The position numbers and the translations under genes are program-made. Positions 1 through 6,273 of a DNA stretch of 10,404 nucleotides are shown in pieces. Where the stretch lies: contig QMZV01000023.1 in assembly GCA_003663355.1 (NCBI GenBank), positions 1 through 10,404 of the forward strand, given 5' to 3'. The stretch's first letter is position 1. The number at the start of each line of letters is the position of its first letter. Source of the DNA: Candidatus Aenigmatarchaeota archaeon. Lineage in GTDB: Archaea > Aenigmatarchaeota > Aenigmatarchaeia > QMZS01. A model generated the notes under the pieces. It was given only the letters and a program-made list of their open reading frames with translations, did not search any database and was not told where the DNA came from.

Positions 1-729
1 AAACTCAGAATAGGAATCAAATCTCATGAAGCCCTCTTGTTCTGTTGACTTGATATTTTCTCCGTTGTTATCCAAAGGTTTTGGATTTAATGACCAGAAT
101 CCTTGAATAATACCATAATTTTTTAAATTATCAACTTTTGTATAATAACTTCTTGTGATTGGTGTATTTCCGAGAATTATAATAGGAATTTTTGCAGATT
201 TTAAAGAAGCAATTCTTACACTTATGCTTTTACCTATTGCTTTTAACATAGTGTCTGATCTCAACAAACCCGGATTGCCCTGATGAGTTCTATAATCACC
301 CAAACATTTTAGGGAAAATTCAGAATTTTTTAGTAATTCCCAATTCCATACAATAGACATCTTAACTTCAAAAATAGCGATTATATCCTCTGGTTCCTGA
401 AAAATAGAATTAGTCTTACATATGGCAACATCAGCAGGGGAACCTTTAATTAATTCTAACTCTTCACAAACAACATTTCTTACAGCATGAGCATTTAATT
501 CTTTTGCAATAGGGTTAAGAATCTCTTGTGCCCATTTTTCTGTGTAAGCACCAATAAAAGCATTTCTGCTTTGTAGAGTAGTTTTTACACCTTTGTAATT
601 TTTTGGCCAATAAGCGTAATACTTTCCATCTTTTGTAACATAAAAAAGTTGTTCTGGTGTTCCTATTTTTAATGATTTAGTAAAAAAATCAATCTCTCTT
701 TCCTTAGTCCATAAATGTTTATCTGACAT
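1..729 (-). CDS. PD-(D/E)XK nuclease, restriction-enzyme-like (partial, runs off left edge)
   Basis: An uninterrupted frame of 243 codons from the ATG at 729 to the window edge, with no stop seen, so the C-terminus is missing. The frame is easy to miss because it has no stop inside the window. Residues 98-102 read SPADV and residues 118-123 read AIFEVK, giving D100, E121 and K123 in the spacing and hydrophobic setting of a PD-(D/E)XK nuclease core; E89 or E92 could supply the upstream acid. The rest (for example IPIIILGNTP near 181-190) looks like a later core beta strand. It starts inside the end of the RHH gene (11-base overlap), with GGTGAG five bases before the ATG, so the two are cotranscribed. 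Many type II restriction enzymes look like this, but I do not recognise the exact family. A methyltransferase may lie further left, outside the window. Confidence 0.72.
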   Translation of the reverse strand, partial: MSDKHLWTKEREIDFFTKSLKIGTPEQLFYVTKDGKYYAYWPKNYKGVKTTLQSRNAFIGAYTEKWAQEILNPIAKELNAHAVRNVVCEELELIKGSPADVAICKTNSIFQEPEDIIAIFEVKMSIVWNWELLKNSEFSLKCLGDYRTHQGNPGLLRSDTMLKAIGKSISVRIASLKSAKIPIIILGNTPITRSYYTKVDNLKNYGIIQGFWSLNPKPLDNNGENIKSTEQEGFMRFDSYSEF

Positions 730-871
730 TCTTCTCACCATTCCTTTTAATTTCATTAATCATAAAATTCTCAATCTGCTTTGATAAAATCCAACCATTC
801 TTTTCGCAAATCTTTTTATATTCTTTGTAAGTCTTCCAGTCAATACTTAATGAAATAGTTTTCTTTCCCAT
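719..871 (-). CDS. Ribbon-helix-helix (CopG/Arc-like) DNA-binding protein
   Basis: A complete 50-residue protein. The N-terminal strand KTISLSID (4-11) alternates polar and hydrophobic residues as in an RHH beta strand that reads the major groove. It is followed by helix A (about 13-24), the turn NGW (25-27) and helix B (about 29-42). RHH proteins work as dimers and commonly repress their own operon as antitoxins, plasmid regulators or controllers. GGAG lies five bases upstream of the ATG, supporting this start. The stop TAA lies inside the first codons of the downstream nuclease gene, so translation is probably coupled. I infer a role in controlling expression of the nuclease. An antitoxin role is an alternative, but the partner is much larger than a usual toxin. 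Confidence 0.7.
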   Translation of the reverse strand: MGKKTISLSIDWKTYKEYKKICEKNGWILSKQIENFMINEIKRNGEKNVR

Positions 872-884
872 TTTAACTCCAATA

Positions 885-920
885 ATTTATATACATTTAT
901 ATAAAGATAAATAAAGATTG
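885..920 (-). promoter_or_regulatory. Promoter/operator region of the RHH-nuclease operon with 10-base repeats
   Basis: Two exact copies of ATTTATATA lie at 885-893 and 895-903, a 10-base period. A second pair, ATAAAGAT, lies at 901-908 and 911-918, also 10 bases apart. TTTATATAAA (896-905) is a good archaeal TATA-box match about 30 bases upstream of the ATG at 871. RHH dimers typically bind tandem short sites one helical turn apart, so these repeats over the TATA box are a plausible self-repression operator. The base composition is almost pure A+T, so some repetition is expected by chance. Confidence 0.4.
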
Positions 921-970
921 TTTTATTGAGAAAAGTCAAAAATAACAATCTATCTTTCTATTACACTAGT

Positions 971-999
971 AAATTGAATTTGAAAAACATCTTCAATTT
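971..999 (-). terminator. Possible terminator hairpin after argS
   Basis: AAATTGAA (971-978) and TTCAATTT (992-999) are exact reverse complements, giving an 8-base stem with a 13-base loop. It begins five bases past the argS stop codon. Read on the minus strand the loop holds a run of five T. Archaeal termination relies mainly on oligo-T, so the hairpin may be incidental. Confidence 0.3.
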
Positions 1000-1003
1000 T
1001 GAA

Positions 1004-2647
1004 TTACATCTTCTCTGGAATTTCAATTCCAAGCAGGTATAAACAAATCTCCAAAATTTCTTTTGTCTTTTTTACAAGTTTCGCTCTAAAACTTTCATTT
1101 TCACTGCCAATAACTTTGCAGTTTTCATAGAATTTTGAAAAGATTGTCGCAAGTTCAAAAGCATAATTGCATATTAAATTGGGCTTCAGTTTTTCTCTGC
1201 TTTTTTCTATCACTATTGGAAATTCTAAAAATTTCTTTAAAAGTTCTTTCTCAAACTTATTTATCTTTCCGATTTCTAAATCTTTTTCTTTAATGTTTTT
1301 CAGAATAGAATTGCATCTTACAACGGTATATTGGATATAAGGTCCCGTGTTTCCTTCAAATTTAATCGCTTTGTTTGGATTGAATTCTTCGTTTCTGTCT
1401 CTATCCGTTTTCAAAATATCATATTTTAAGGCCCCTATCCCGATTTTCTTTGCAATTTTTTTAATTTCTCTTTCGCTTAAATCTGGATTTCTTTTTTTAA
1501 CCTCTTCTATACCTTTTTCAACAACTTCGTCAATCAAATCATCAATTAAAATATATTCTCCTGATCTTGAACTCATTTTTGAACCCCGCAAAGTCACAAT
1601 TCCATAACTAATATGCTTACAGTTTGTAATCCATTTATAACCCAAAAGTTCAAGAATTTTAAATAACTGCCTAAAATGAAGATTTTGCTCAGACCCGACA
1701 ACCCAAATAGAACTTGCAAGATTGAATTTTTCAAATTTATAAATTGTCAGCGCTAAGTCAGAAGTTAAATAAAGAGTTGTACCATCAGACCTGACAAGAA
1801 CTGTGTTTGGAATTCCATATTTCTCAAGATTTATGACAATTGAATTTTCGTGTTTAAAAGCAAAACCTTTTTTCAGCAATTTTAAAGCAATCTTTTTCCC
1901 TTCTTCTTTAAATTCATTTTCATAGAAACAAACATCAAATTTTATTCCCAAATTTTTATAAGTTTCCTCAAAACCTTTAATTGCATTTTGCACGACAAAT
2001 TTCCATTCTGACTCAAACTTCCCGGTTTTATTTTCTAATTCATATAAAATTTCCTGTGATTTTTTATTCAAAGTTTCTTCATCAATCTCTTTGTGAAGTT
2101 TTGCATAAATATCTGCAAGTTCGTGGTCTATTTTCTTTTTATTTTCAATTTTATATTTTTGCATGGCGAACACCATTTTTGCCACCTGTTTCCCCATATC
2201 ATTGTAATAATTTGCCCTGATGATCTCATTCCCCTGAAATTTCAGAATTCTTGAAATTGAATCTCCAAGAAAAGTTGTTCTTGCATGACCTATATGCATT
2301 GCTTTGCATGGATTTGGATTCGAAAATTCAACCATTATTCTTTTTTTAGTTTTTTCTTTGTTCTTGAAATTTTTTAGTATCTCTTTTCCAATTTTCTTAT
2401 AATTAAAATAAAAATTCAGATAACCGTTTCTTTCTTCAACTTTTTCAAATTCTGAAGGGATTTCAATTTTTTTTATTTTTTTTAAAGCAAGTTCTTTGGG
2501 AGTTATTCCTTTTTTCTTGCCTTCAACAAAACAAATATTGCAAGAAATATCCCCAAATCTGCTTGGAAACTGAAAATTTTCTTTTTCAATCTCTGGAAAT
2601 TCTTTCTTTAATCCTTTAATCAATTTCTGTATAAGTTTTTGCAACAT
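1004..2647 (-). CDS. argS: Arginyl-tRNA synthetase (class I)
   Basis: Charges tRNA-Arg with arginine in the cytoplasm using ATP. From the chosen start the protein has 547 residues, within the family's range. The class I signature HIGH is at 118-121 (in KAMHIGHART), preceded by EFSNPNP (107-113) as is usual for ArgRS. The second signature KMSSR is at 357-361. NTGPYIQYTVVR (433-444) and the C-terminal helical anticodon-binding (DALR) region ending LGIEIPEKM are typical. The first ~90 residues form the ArgRS N-terminal tRNA D-loop domain. The frame stays open upstream to an ATG at 2737, but those 30 residues do not look like ArgRS and would overlap the divergent membrane-protein gene, so I start at 2647 (MLQKLIQ). 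A single-gene transcript is likely. Confidence 0.96.
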   Translation of the reverse strand: MLQKLIQKLIKGLKKEFPEIEKENFQFPSRFGDISCNICFVEGKKKGITPKELALKKIKKIEIPSEFEKVEERNGYLNFYFNYKKIGKEILKNFKNKEKTKKRIMVEFSNPNPCKAMHIGHARTTFLGDSISRILKFQGNEIIRANYYNDMGKQVAKMVFAMQKYKIENKKKIDHELADIYAKLHKEIDEETLNKKSQEILYELENKTGKFESEWKFVVQNAIKGFEETYKNLGIKFDVCFYENEFKEEGKKIALKLLKKGFAFKHENSIVINLEKYGIPNTVLVRSDGTTLYLTSDLALTIYKFEKFNLASSIWVVGSEQNLHFRQLFKILELLGYKWITNCKHISYGIVTLRGSKMSSRSGEYILIDDLIDEVVEKGIEEVKKRNPDLSEREIKKIAKKIGIGALKYDILKTDRDRNEEFNPNKAIKFEGNTGPYIQYTVVRCNSILKNIKEKDLEIGKINKFEKELLKKFLEFPIVIEKSREKLKPNLICNYAFELATIFSKFYENCKVIGSENESFRAKLVKKTKEILEICLYLLGIEIPEKM

Positions 2648-2667
2648 AATAATCTTTATGAATAAAG
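2628..2667. promoter_or_regulatory. Tight divergent start region between argS and the small membrane gene
   Basis: The two ATGs (2647 minus, 2658 plus) are only 10 bases apart, so each promoter must lie inside the other gene's coding sequence. TGTATAAGT (2628-2636) sits about 26 bases before the plus-strand ATG, the archaeal TATA distance for a leaderless message. CTTTAT-GA-ATAAAG (2654-2667) is an inverted repeat over the plus-strand start and could contribute to the argS promoter. Confidence 0.35.
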
Positions 2668-2900
2668 AGTTATTTTTTGATATCATCTGGATTATAATTG
2701 CAATAGTCTGCGGATTTTGTTTAATTATTTTATCCAATATTTGGTTTGGAACTTCTAATTTATCAAAACTATTGAATTATTTTGGAATGTTTATGAATCT
2801 TTTTAGCGGAATTTATAACAAATTCACTATAATTCTTGTAATTATCTGCTTTATAATTATTTTGTTTTTGTTAGGAATTGGAAAACTTCTGAGAGAATAA
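2658..2900 (+). CDS. Small two-helix membrane protein, function unknown
   Basis: 80 residues. A short polar start (MNKELF) leads into a first strongly hydrophobic helix at about 7-28, a polar loop at 29-55 (SNLSKLLNYFG...SGIYNK) and a second helix at about 56-76 ending in KLLRE. No signal-peptidase site or known domain is visible. It diverges from argS and lies before the 3' end of glnA, which is convergent. The length, the clean two-helix pattern and the TATA-like box 26 bases upstream argue that it is real. An A+T-rich sequence can generate hydrophobic open frames by chance, so confidence is moderate. Confidence 0.5.
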   Translation: MNKELFFDIIWIIIAIVCGFCLIILSNIWFGTSNLSKLLNYFGMFMNLFSGIYNKFTIILVIICFIIILFLLGIGKLLRE

Positions 2901-2944
2901 TTAGGTTGAATAAGATATTAATCTTTTTCTATTACTGTTAAAAA

Positions 2945-4249
2945 TTATAACACACTGAAATAATTTTTTATTTCATAATCTGTCACAGTTCTATTAAAGT
3001 TGTTGCACTCAATCCTTTTGTTTTCTATGAATTTTTGATAAATGTGCTCTGGTAAAATATTCTTTACCAATTCGCTCTTTTCAAAAAATTCCAAAGCTTT
3101 TTCTAAGGAAGTTGAAAGTTCTCCTATGTTTAATTCCCTTTTTTCTAACTCAGATAAATGAAAGACATCAACTTCAACCGACTTTGGTGGTTCTAATCCT
3201 TCTTTTATCCCTTGTATTCCTGCACCATGGATTAAACTTATTGCAAGATAAGGATTGCAAGCAGGGTCAGGACTTCTTATTTCAATTCTTGTTGCAGACT
3301 CTTTTCCTTTCTGATATTCCGGAACTCTTACATAGGCAGACCTATTTTTTGTTCCCCAAACAAGATATGTAGGAGCTTCGTAACCAGGATAAAGTCTTTT
3401 ATACGAATTTATCCATTGGTTTAAACCTGCCTGAATTTCTTTTCCATATTTTATCAATCCAGCAATGTATGATTTTGCAATATCACTTAATCCTTGCTTT
3501 TCTCTATCAAAAAACAAATTTTCTGAATTCTTCCATAAAGAAAAATGTAAGTGCATTCCGTTTCCGTTTATTCCAGTTATTGGCTTAGGCATAAAAGAAG
3601 CGTAGACTCCAAATTTTCTTGCAATCCTTTTTACAACATATTTTGTTAAAATTATTTCATCAGCAATTTTTAAAGCATCAGAATATGTTAAATCTATCTC
3701 GTGCTGACTTTTTGCAACCTCATGATGATCAAATTCTGTTTTTATTCCCATCTCAGAAAGAGCAAGTTGAGATTCTTTTCTTATTTCTCCATATAATCCA
3801 GACCTAAAATATCCACCTTTGTCTGTATGTTTTGGATTTTTATCATTTTCAAAAATGAAAAATTCCAATTCACCTCCACATTTTGGAATTCCAATATTTT
3901 TACTTTTCTCTATTGTATTTTTTAGCAGGGTTCTTGTATCACCTTCATACTCTTTTCCATTAGATTTAATTATCTGTCCAAAAACTATTGCTTCCCTCCA
4001 TGACTTCTCAATACCTTTGTATTCAAAAGGTAAAATTGTTAGGGTATTTATATCAGGGATAAATCTCAAATCACTTTCTTCAGTTCTTGCAAAACCTTCT
4101 ACAGAGGACCCATCAAATCCTTTCCCATCTTTAATCAAATCTTCAAAGTCTTCTACAGGAATAGTAAAATCAAGCATTCTTCCTAAAATATCAACAAAAA
4201 TCGGTCTGATAAATTTTACATTATTATCTTCAAATTCTATTTTTTTCAT
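2945..4249 (-). CDS. glnA: Glutamine synthetase, type I
   Basis: Makes glutamine from glutamate, ammonia and ATP in the cytoplasm as a dodecamer; it is the main route of ammonium assimilation. 434 residues, the usual length for the shorter (alpha) type I enzymes. The beta-grasp N-domain carries FDGSSVEGF (45-53), with the Asp and Ser of the subunit-interface active site. The catalytic domain carries GELEFF (126-131) and HHEVAKSQHEID (175-186) with the metal-binding glutamates, NGNGMHLHFSLW (228-239), NRSAYVRVP (302-310) and RIEIRSPDPACNPYLA (321-336). No Tyr-adenylylation motif of the enteric beta type stands out, in line with the alpha type. The ATG overlaps the stop of the upstream PPC-domain gene by four bases, so the two are translationally coupled. 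Confidence 0.96.
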   Translation of the reverse strand: MKKIEFEDNNVKFIRPIFVDILGRMLDFTIPVEDFEDLIKDGKGFDGSSVEGFARTEESDLRFIPDINTLTILPFEYKGIEKSWREAIVFGQIIKSNGKEYEGDTRTLLKNTIEKSKNIGIPKCGGELEFFIFENDKNPKHTDKGGYFRSGLYGEIRKESQLALSEMGIKTEFDHHEVAKSQHEIDLTYSDALKIADEIILTKYVVKRIARKFGVYASFMPKPITGINGNGMHLHFSLWKNSENLFFDREKQGLSDIAKSYIAGLIKYGKEIQAGLNQWINSYKRLYPGYEAPTYLVWGTKNRSAYVRVPEYQKGKESATRIEIRSPDPACNPYLAISLIHGAGIQGIKEGLEPPKSVEVDVFHLSELEKRELNIGELSTSLEKALEFFEKSELVKNILPEHIYQKFIENKRIECNNFNRTVTDYEIKNYFSVL

Positions 4250-4623
4250 GTTTTTTCTTCACCAATACTTAACTCCAATTTTCCTTTCTCATTCAATCTT
4301 GAATAAACTTTTATTTCATCAAATCGTCTTATAATGATTATTAAGTTGTCAGCAACAAAATTTTTAATTTTTCCTGTTTTTTTATCAGAATAACAATATA
4401 CTTCCATATAAGGACTGTCTTTTAATTCTGAAATTATCCCAAACAAAATTGCATCTTCTACATCTATAACCTCTTCTTCAGTTTCTATATATTTAAGTTT
4501 TCCAAAACCCTCTAAAAAACCAGATTTTATCTCATATGTTTCAATTAAATTTTGCAGATCATTGAAATTCTCATTTTTTGATAATTTCAGAAAAACAATA
4601 TTTCCCTCTCTTGCAGATATCAT
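4246..4623 (-). CDS. PPC/DUF296-domain protein
   Basis: 125 residues, matching the PPC (DUF296) fold found in plant AT-hook proteins and stand-alone in bacteria and archaea. The visible pattern is an LKLSKNENF start, helix NDLQNLIETYEIKSGFLEGFGKL (21-43; family pattern is roughly a helix followed by SGxxxGxG), strand ILFGIISEL (59-67), then YMEVYCYSDKKTGKIKNF (72-89), corresponding to the family's H-x-H-x3-D-x-x-G-x-x-x-G-G-H stretch. The metal-binding histidines of many prokaryotic members are absent here (Tyr, Glu, Tyr and Asn-Phe instead), so it probably does not bind zinc at that site. It is the first gene of the glnA operon (ATGA overlap). I infer a regulatory or scaffolding role linked to glutamine synthetase. 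The fold assignment is fairly firm; the function is unknown. Confidence 0.72.
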   Translation of the reverse strand: MISAREGNIVFLKLSKNENFNDLQNLIETYEIKSGFLEGFGKLKYIETEEEVIDVEDAILFGIISELKDSPYMEVYCYSDKKTGKIKNFVADNLIIIIRRFDEIKVYSRLNEKGKLELSIGEEKT

Positions 4624-4681
4624 AATAAAGATTGTTTTAATTTATTAATTTGTTTTTCATTTGTGTTTAATTAAAATTATA
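4624..4681. promoter_or_regulatory. Divergent promoter region, PPC-glnA operon and zinc-ribbon gene
   Basis: 58 bases, almost entirely A+T, between the ATG at 4623 (minus) and the ATG at 4682 (plus). TTAATAAATTAAA read on the minus strand (about 4637-4649) lies at a TATA-like distance from 4623. On the plus strand there is no clear Shine-Dalgarno sequence before 4682, so both messages may be nearly leaderless. This is also the left limit of the putative inserted block. Confidence 0.35.
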
Positions 4682-5188
4682 ATGAGAGTAGAGAAATGTG
4701 ATACTGATTTTTATGTTTATTTATCAGAGGACGATATTAAGAAAGTTTGTCAGAGAATATCTCGTCAAGAAGACCCTCTTCGCGCAGGACAATATCATTC
4801 AATAATTGCTGAAATAGAGTGCAAACCACAACGTGACTTAAAGGTATTAGAAACTTTGACATTAACAGCTACTAGAGATATAAGTGTACTCAATAGCGAA
4901 TATGCTCGTAATGATATCTATTTTAGATGTGTAGATGTATACGAATGTGATATATGTAAAAGAAGATTTAGTTCAGATGAGTGGTCAAACATCTGTCCTT
5001 TTGATAACACCAAAATGAAAATAATAGAAAAAGGAATAGATGTAAAAGTTTATCTTCCATTACTTGGTAAACTTTTAGAGGGCAAACTTGATCACATAGG
5101 TACAAGATATAATATGCAAGATAGAATTCTGATATTTTACGATAGATTCTACTCTCTCTTAATCAGAGAAGAAGATAGCTCTTTTTGA
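4682..5188 (+). CDS. Zinc-ribbon-containing protein, function unknown
   Basis: 168 residues from the ATG. A TTG seven codons earlier (4661) is possible but would add only a low-complexity CLIKII stretch. The middle holds CDIC (89-92) followed 12 residues later by CPFD (105-108), the shape of a small zinc ribbon with three visible cysteines and perhaps an Asp, or C83 or C6, as the fourth ligand. The first 80 residues are a mixed alpha/beta region (IIAEIECKPQ, LKVLETLTLTATRDI); the C-terminal 50 are beta-rich (VKVYLPLLGKLLEGKL, RILIFYDRFYSLLI). I do not recognise the family. It is followed directly by a seven-T run, and then by the first attC-like repeat, so it may be the cargo of the first cassette. 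Its codons use CGT/CGC for Arg more than the neighbouring housekeeping genes. Confidence 0.65.
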   Translation: MRVEKCDTDFYVYLSEDDIKKVCQRISRQEDPLRAGQYHSIIAEIECKPQRDLKVLETLTLTATRDISVLNSEYARNDIYFRCVDVYECDICKRRFSSDEWSNICPFDNTKMKIIEKGIDVKVYLPLLGKLLEGKLDHIGTRYNMQDRILIFYDRFYSLLIREEDSSF

Positions 5189-5192
5189 TAGA

Positions 5193-5199
5193 TTTTTTT
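5193..5199 (+). terminator. Oligo-T terminator after the zinc-ribbon gene
   Basis: Seven T in a row starting four bases past the stop codon, with a shorter T5 run just before (5182-5186). Oligo-T is the main intrinsic termination signal in archaea. Confidence 0.45.
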
Positions 5200-5200
5200 A

Positions 5201-5254
5201 AGCTTCCGAAGTCATGTTGAAATCTTTGATTTCCCTTTATCAGTTGTTATACGC
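5201..5254 (+). repeat. Partial attC-like repeat (left boundary of the small membrane-gene cassette)
   Basis: It ends in TTTATCAGTTGTTATACGC (5236-5254), which matches the right end of the complete element at 5651-5667 (TTTATC, TG, GTTGTTATA). Its left part GCTTCCGAAGTC (about 5202-5213) resembles GCGTCCCGAAGCC at the left of the complete element (5563-5575). GTTATACGC (5246-5254) is the exact reverse complement of GCGTATAAC (5579-5587). The middle of the element, present in the 5562-5668 copy, is missing or diverged, so this copy is shortened or degenerate. Confidence 0.45.
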
Positions 5255-5312
5255 TACTGACAGTGACGAGGATTACAAAGCAATCCGAAGAGTCGGCGAA
5301 TGGAGGTCATGC

Positions 5313-5504
5313 TTATTTTCTTTTACGTTTGGAATACCAGTTGATGAAAATTATCCAATACATGAACAGCAATGCGACAATACTAATCCAGTATGGTTTC
5401 TCAAGAACTGGTTTCGGTAGCGTATTGAGATATGCTATTACACTTATTGTTACTATTACTGAAAGCGCAGCCACAACAATTTTTCGCAGTTTGCCTCTCT
5501 CCAT
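5313..5504 (-). CDS. Small two-helix membrane protein inside the cassette, function unknown
   Basis: 63 residues from the ATG at 5504; an ATG six codons earlier (5522) would add MKGNNK. I prefer 5504 because AAAGGA lies about nine bases before it. The protein has a basic N-terminus (MERGKLRK), a helix at about 8-27, a short loop with PKPVLEKP (30-37), a second helix at about 38-55 and a very basic tail (YSKRKRK), consistent with both ends in the cytoplasm. It is antisense to the surrounding genes and sits alone between the two attC-like repeats, which is common for integron cassettes. Two overlapping plus-strand frames here (from 5214 and 5263) look like shadows. The gene is plausible but has no recognised family. 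Confidence 0.5.
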   Translation of the reverse strand: MERGKLRKIVVAALSVIVTISVIAYLNTLPKPVLEKPYWISIVALLFMYWIIFINWYSKRKRK

Positions 5505-5561
5505 TTTGTTATTTCCTTTCATAGATTAATTATTATTTCTTTTTATGTATTTTTATTTCAG

Positions 5562-5668
5562 GCGTCCCGAAGCCGATTGCGTATAACGTTCTGCGGATAA
5601 ACGAAGTTGGCGAGCTTGCGAGCCAATTTGGGTGAGCCGAAGGCGAACTATTTATCTGGTTGTTATAT
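5562..5668 (+). repeat. attC-like folded recombination element
   Basis: This stretch is far richer in G+C than its surroundings (31 of 60 bases in 5581-5640). Its ends pair: GTATAAC (5581-5587) with GTTATAT (5662-5668), six of seven complementary, and GATAAA (5596-5601) with TTTATC (5651-5656). Further in, AGTT (5605-5608) faces AACT (5646-5649), and there are inner hairpins TTGGC/GCCAA (5607-5611, 5622-5626) and GCC-GAA-GGC (5636-5644). Imperfectly paired arms with unpaired bases, ending in xxxxAAC and GTTxxxx, are the architecture of integron attC sites, although these ends deviate from the classic RYYYAAC/GTTRRRY consensus. A partial second copy lies at 5201-5254. A non-autonomous transposon or other dispersed palindromic repeat is the main alternative. 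Confidence 0.5.
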
Positions 5669-5749
5669 TCTCTGAGTAATAGTGAAGGTCAAGTAGCACA
5701 GGGATAAGCCAAGTAATGGAGAAGTCCGCCATAGCCCACCGAAATTTAA

Positions 5750-5766
5750 GGAAGATATATAAAAAA
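5750..5766 (+). promoter_or_regulatory. Promoter of the nuclease-NERD operon
   Basis: A purine-rich BRE-like GGAAG is followed by ATATATAAA (5755-5763). The centre is about 29 bases upstream of the ATG at 5788, the usual TATA spacing for a leaderless archaeal message. The 80 bases between the attC-like element and this box (5669-5749) are relatively G+C-rich and contain no feature I can name. Confidence 0.45.
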
Positions 5767-5787
5767 TATGTCCATATTACTTATTTT

Positions 5788-6273
5788 ATGGAACACCAAA
5801 TAATAGTTAATAAAGTTAGTGATTGGTTTAAAGATAATATTTCTAATTGTGATATTGAAAAAGAAGTTATGTATAAAATTAATTTACAAAGAAAAGGATT
5901 AAATAAACAATTCTTTCGTGTAGATCTTATTGTAAAAGATAAAAATACAAACCGAGAGATAGGAGTAGAATGTAAAACTCTCAAAGATAGTAATAATTTC
6001 AGAAAATTAATGGCTGGAGTTGGACAAGCTTACATTCTTCAGAGAGTTTTTGGTTTATCTTATTTAGCAATAGAAGTAGAGGCGGATATGTTGCCTAATA
6101 AAAATAGTTTTGAATTTTATAAAAGAGAATCTTTATTGGAAAATATACATCAAGAGTTGGGTATTGGTATTTTATTTGTTAAAAATAATGTTGCTCTGGT
6201 TAGAGAAGCCAGATTCGTAGAACCATTTGCGAAAACATTATTTACTAATTTAAAAGGAGAAAGTCAAAAATGA
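5788..6273 (+). CDS. PD-(D/E)XK nuclease-like protein
   Basis: 161 residues from the ATG at 5788. The frame is open to an ATG at 5716, but that extension (MEKSAIAHRNLRK...) runs through the TATA-like box and does not resemble the fold, so 5788 is preferred. The core is visible: helix with IEKEV (23-27; E24 or E26 possible first acid), strand FFRVDLIV with D46, strand IGVECKTLK with E61 and K63, then helix AGVGQAYILQRV with Q80, which matches the Q often seen after the core in RecB-like and restriction-type PD-(D/E)XK proteins, and strand YLAIEV. The likely activity is DNA cleavage, or at least DNA binding. It overlaps the NERD gene by four bases, so the two probably act together. I cannot tell whether it is a restriction-like defence enzyme or a mobile-element enzyme. 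Confidence 0.65.
   Translation: MEHQIIVNKVSDWFKDNISNCDIEKEVMYKINLQRKGLNKQFFRVDLIVKDKNTNREIGVECKTLKDSNNFRKLMAGVGQAYILQRVFGLSYLAIEVEADMLPNKNSFEFYKRESLLENIHQELGIGILFVKNNVALVREARFVEPFAKTLFTNLKGESQK

Noticed and set aside
2648..2737. 30-residue N-terminal extension of ArgRS
   Set aside because: The extension does not match ArgRS N-domains, which begin near the chosen start, and it overlaps the divergent gene.
3819..4334. A 171-codon plus-strand frame antisense to glnA
   Set aside because: It lies wholly over strongly conserved glutamine synthetase and PPC coding sequence; its composition is what the opposite strand of these genes would give.
910..4639. A 16-base identical sequence, AATAAAGATTGTTTTA, at 910-925 and 4624-4639, upstream of two minus-strand genes
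   Set aside because: In sequence this A+T-rich, a rough estimate makes one 16-base match in a 10 kb window not very surprising, and the distance to the ATG differs (38 versus 0 bases), so a shared regulatory site is not supported.
5214..5529. Two overlapping plus-strand frames (from 5214 and 5263) in the cassette
   Set aside because: They run across the repeat end and lack clear start signals. The minus-strand frame here has a cleaner two-helix, basic-ended protein pattern.
5716..5787. 24-residue N-terminal extension of the PD-(D/E)XK protein
   Set aside because: It overlies a good TATA-like box and adds nothing to the fold, so the ATG at 5788 is favoured; not fully excluded.
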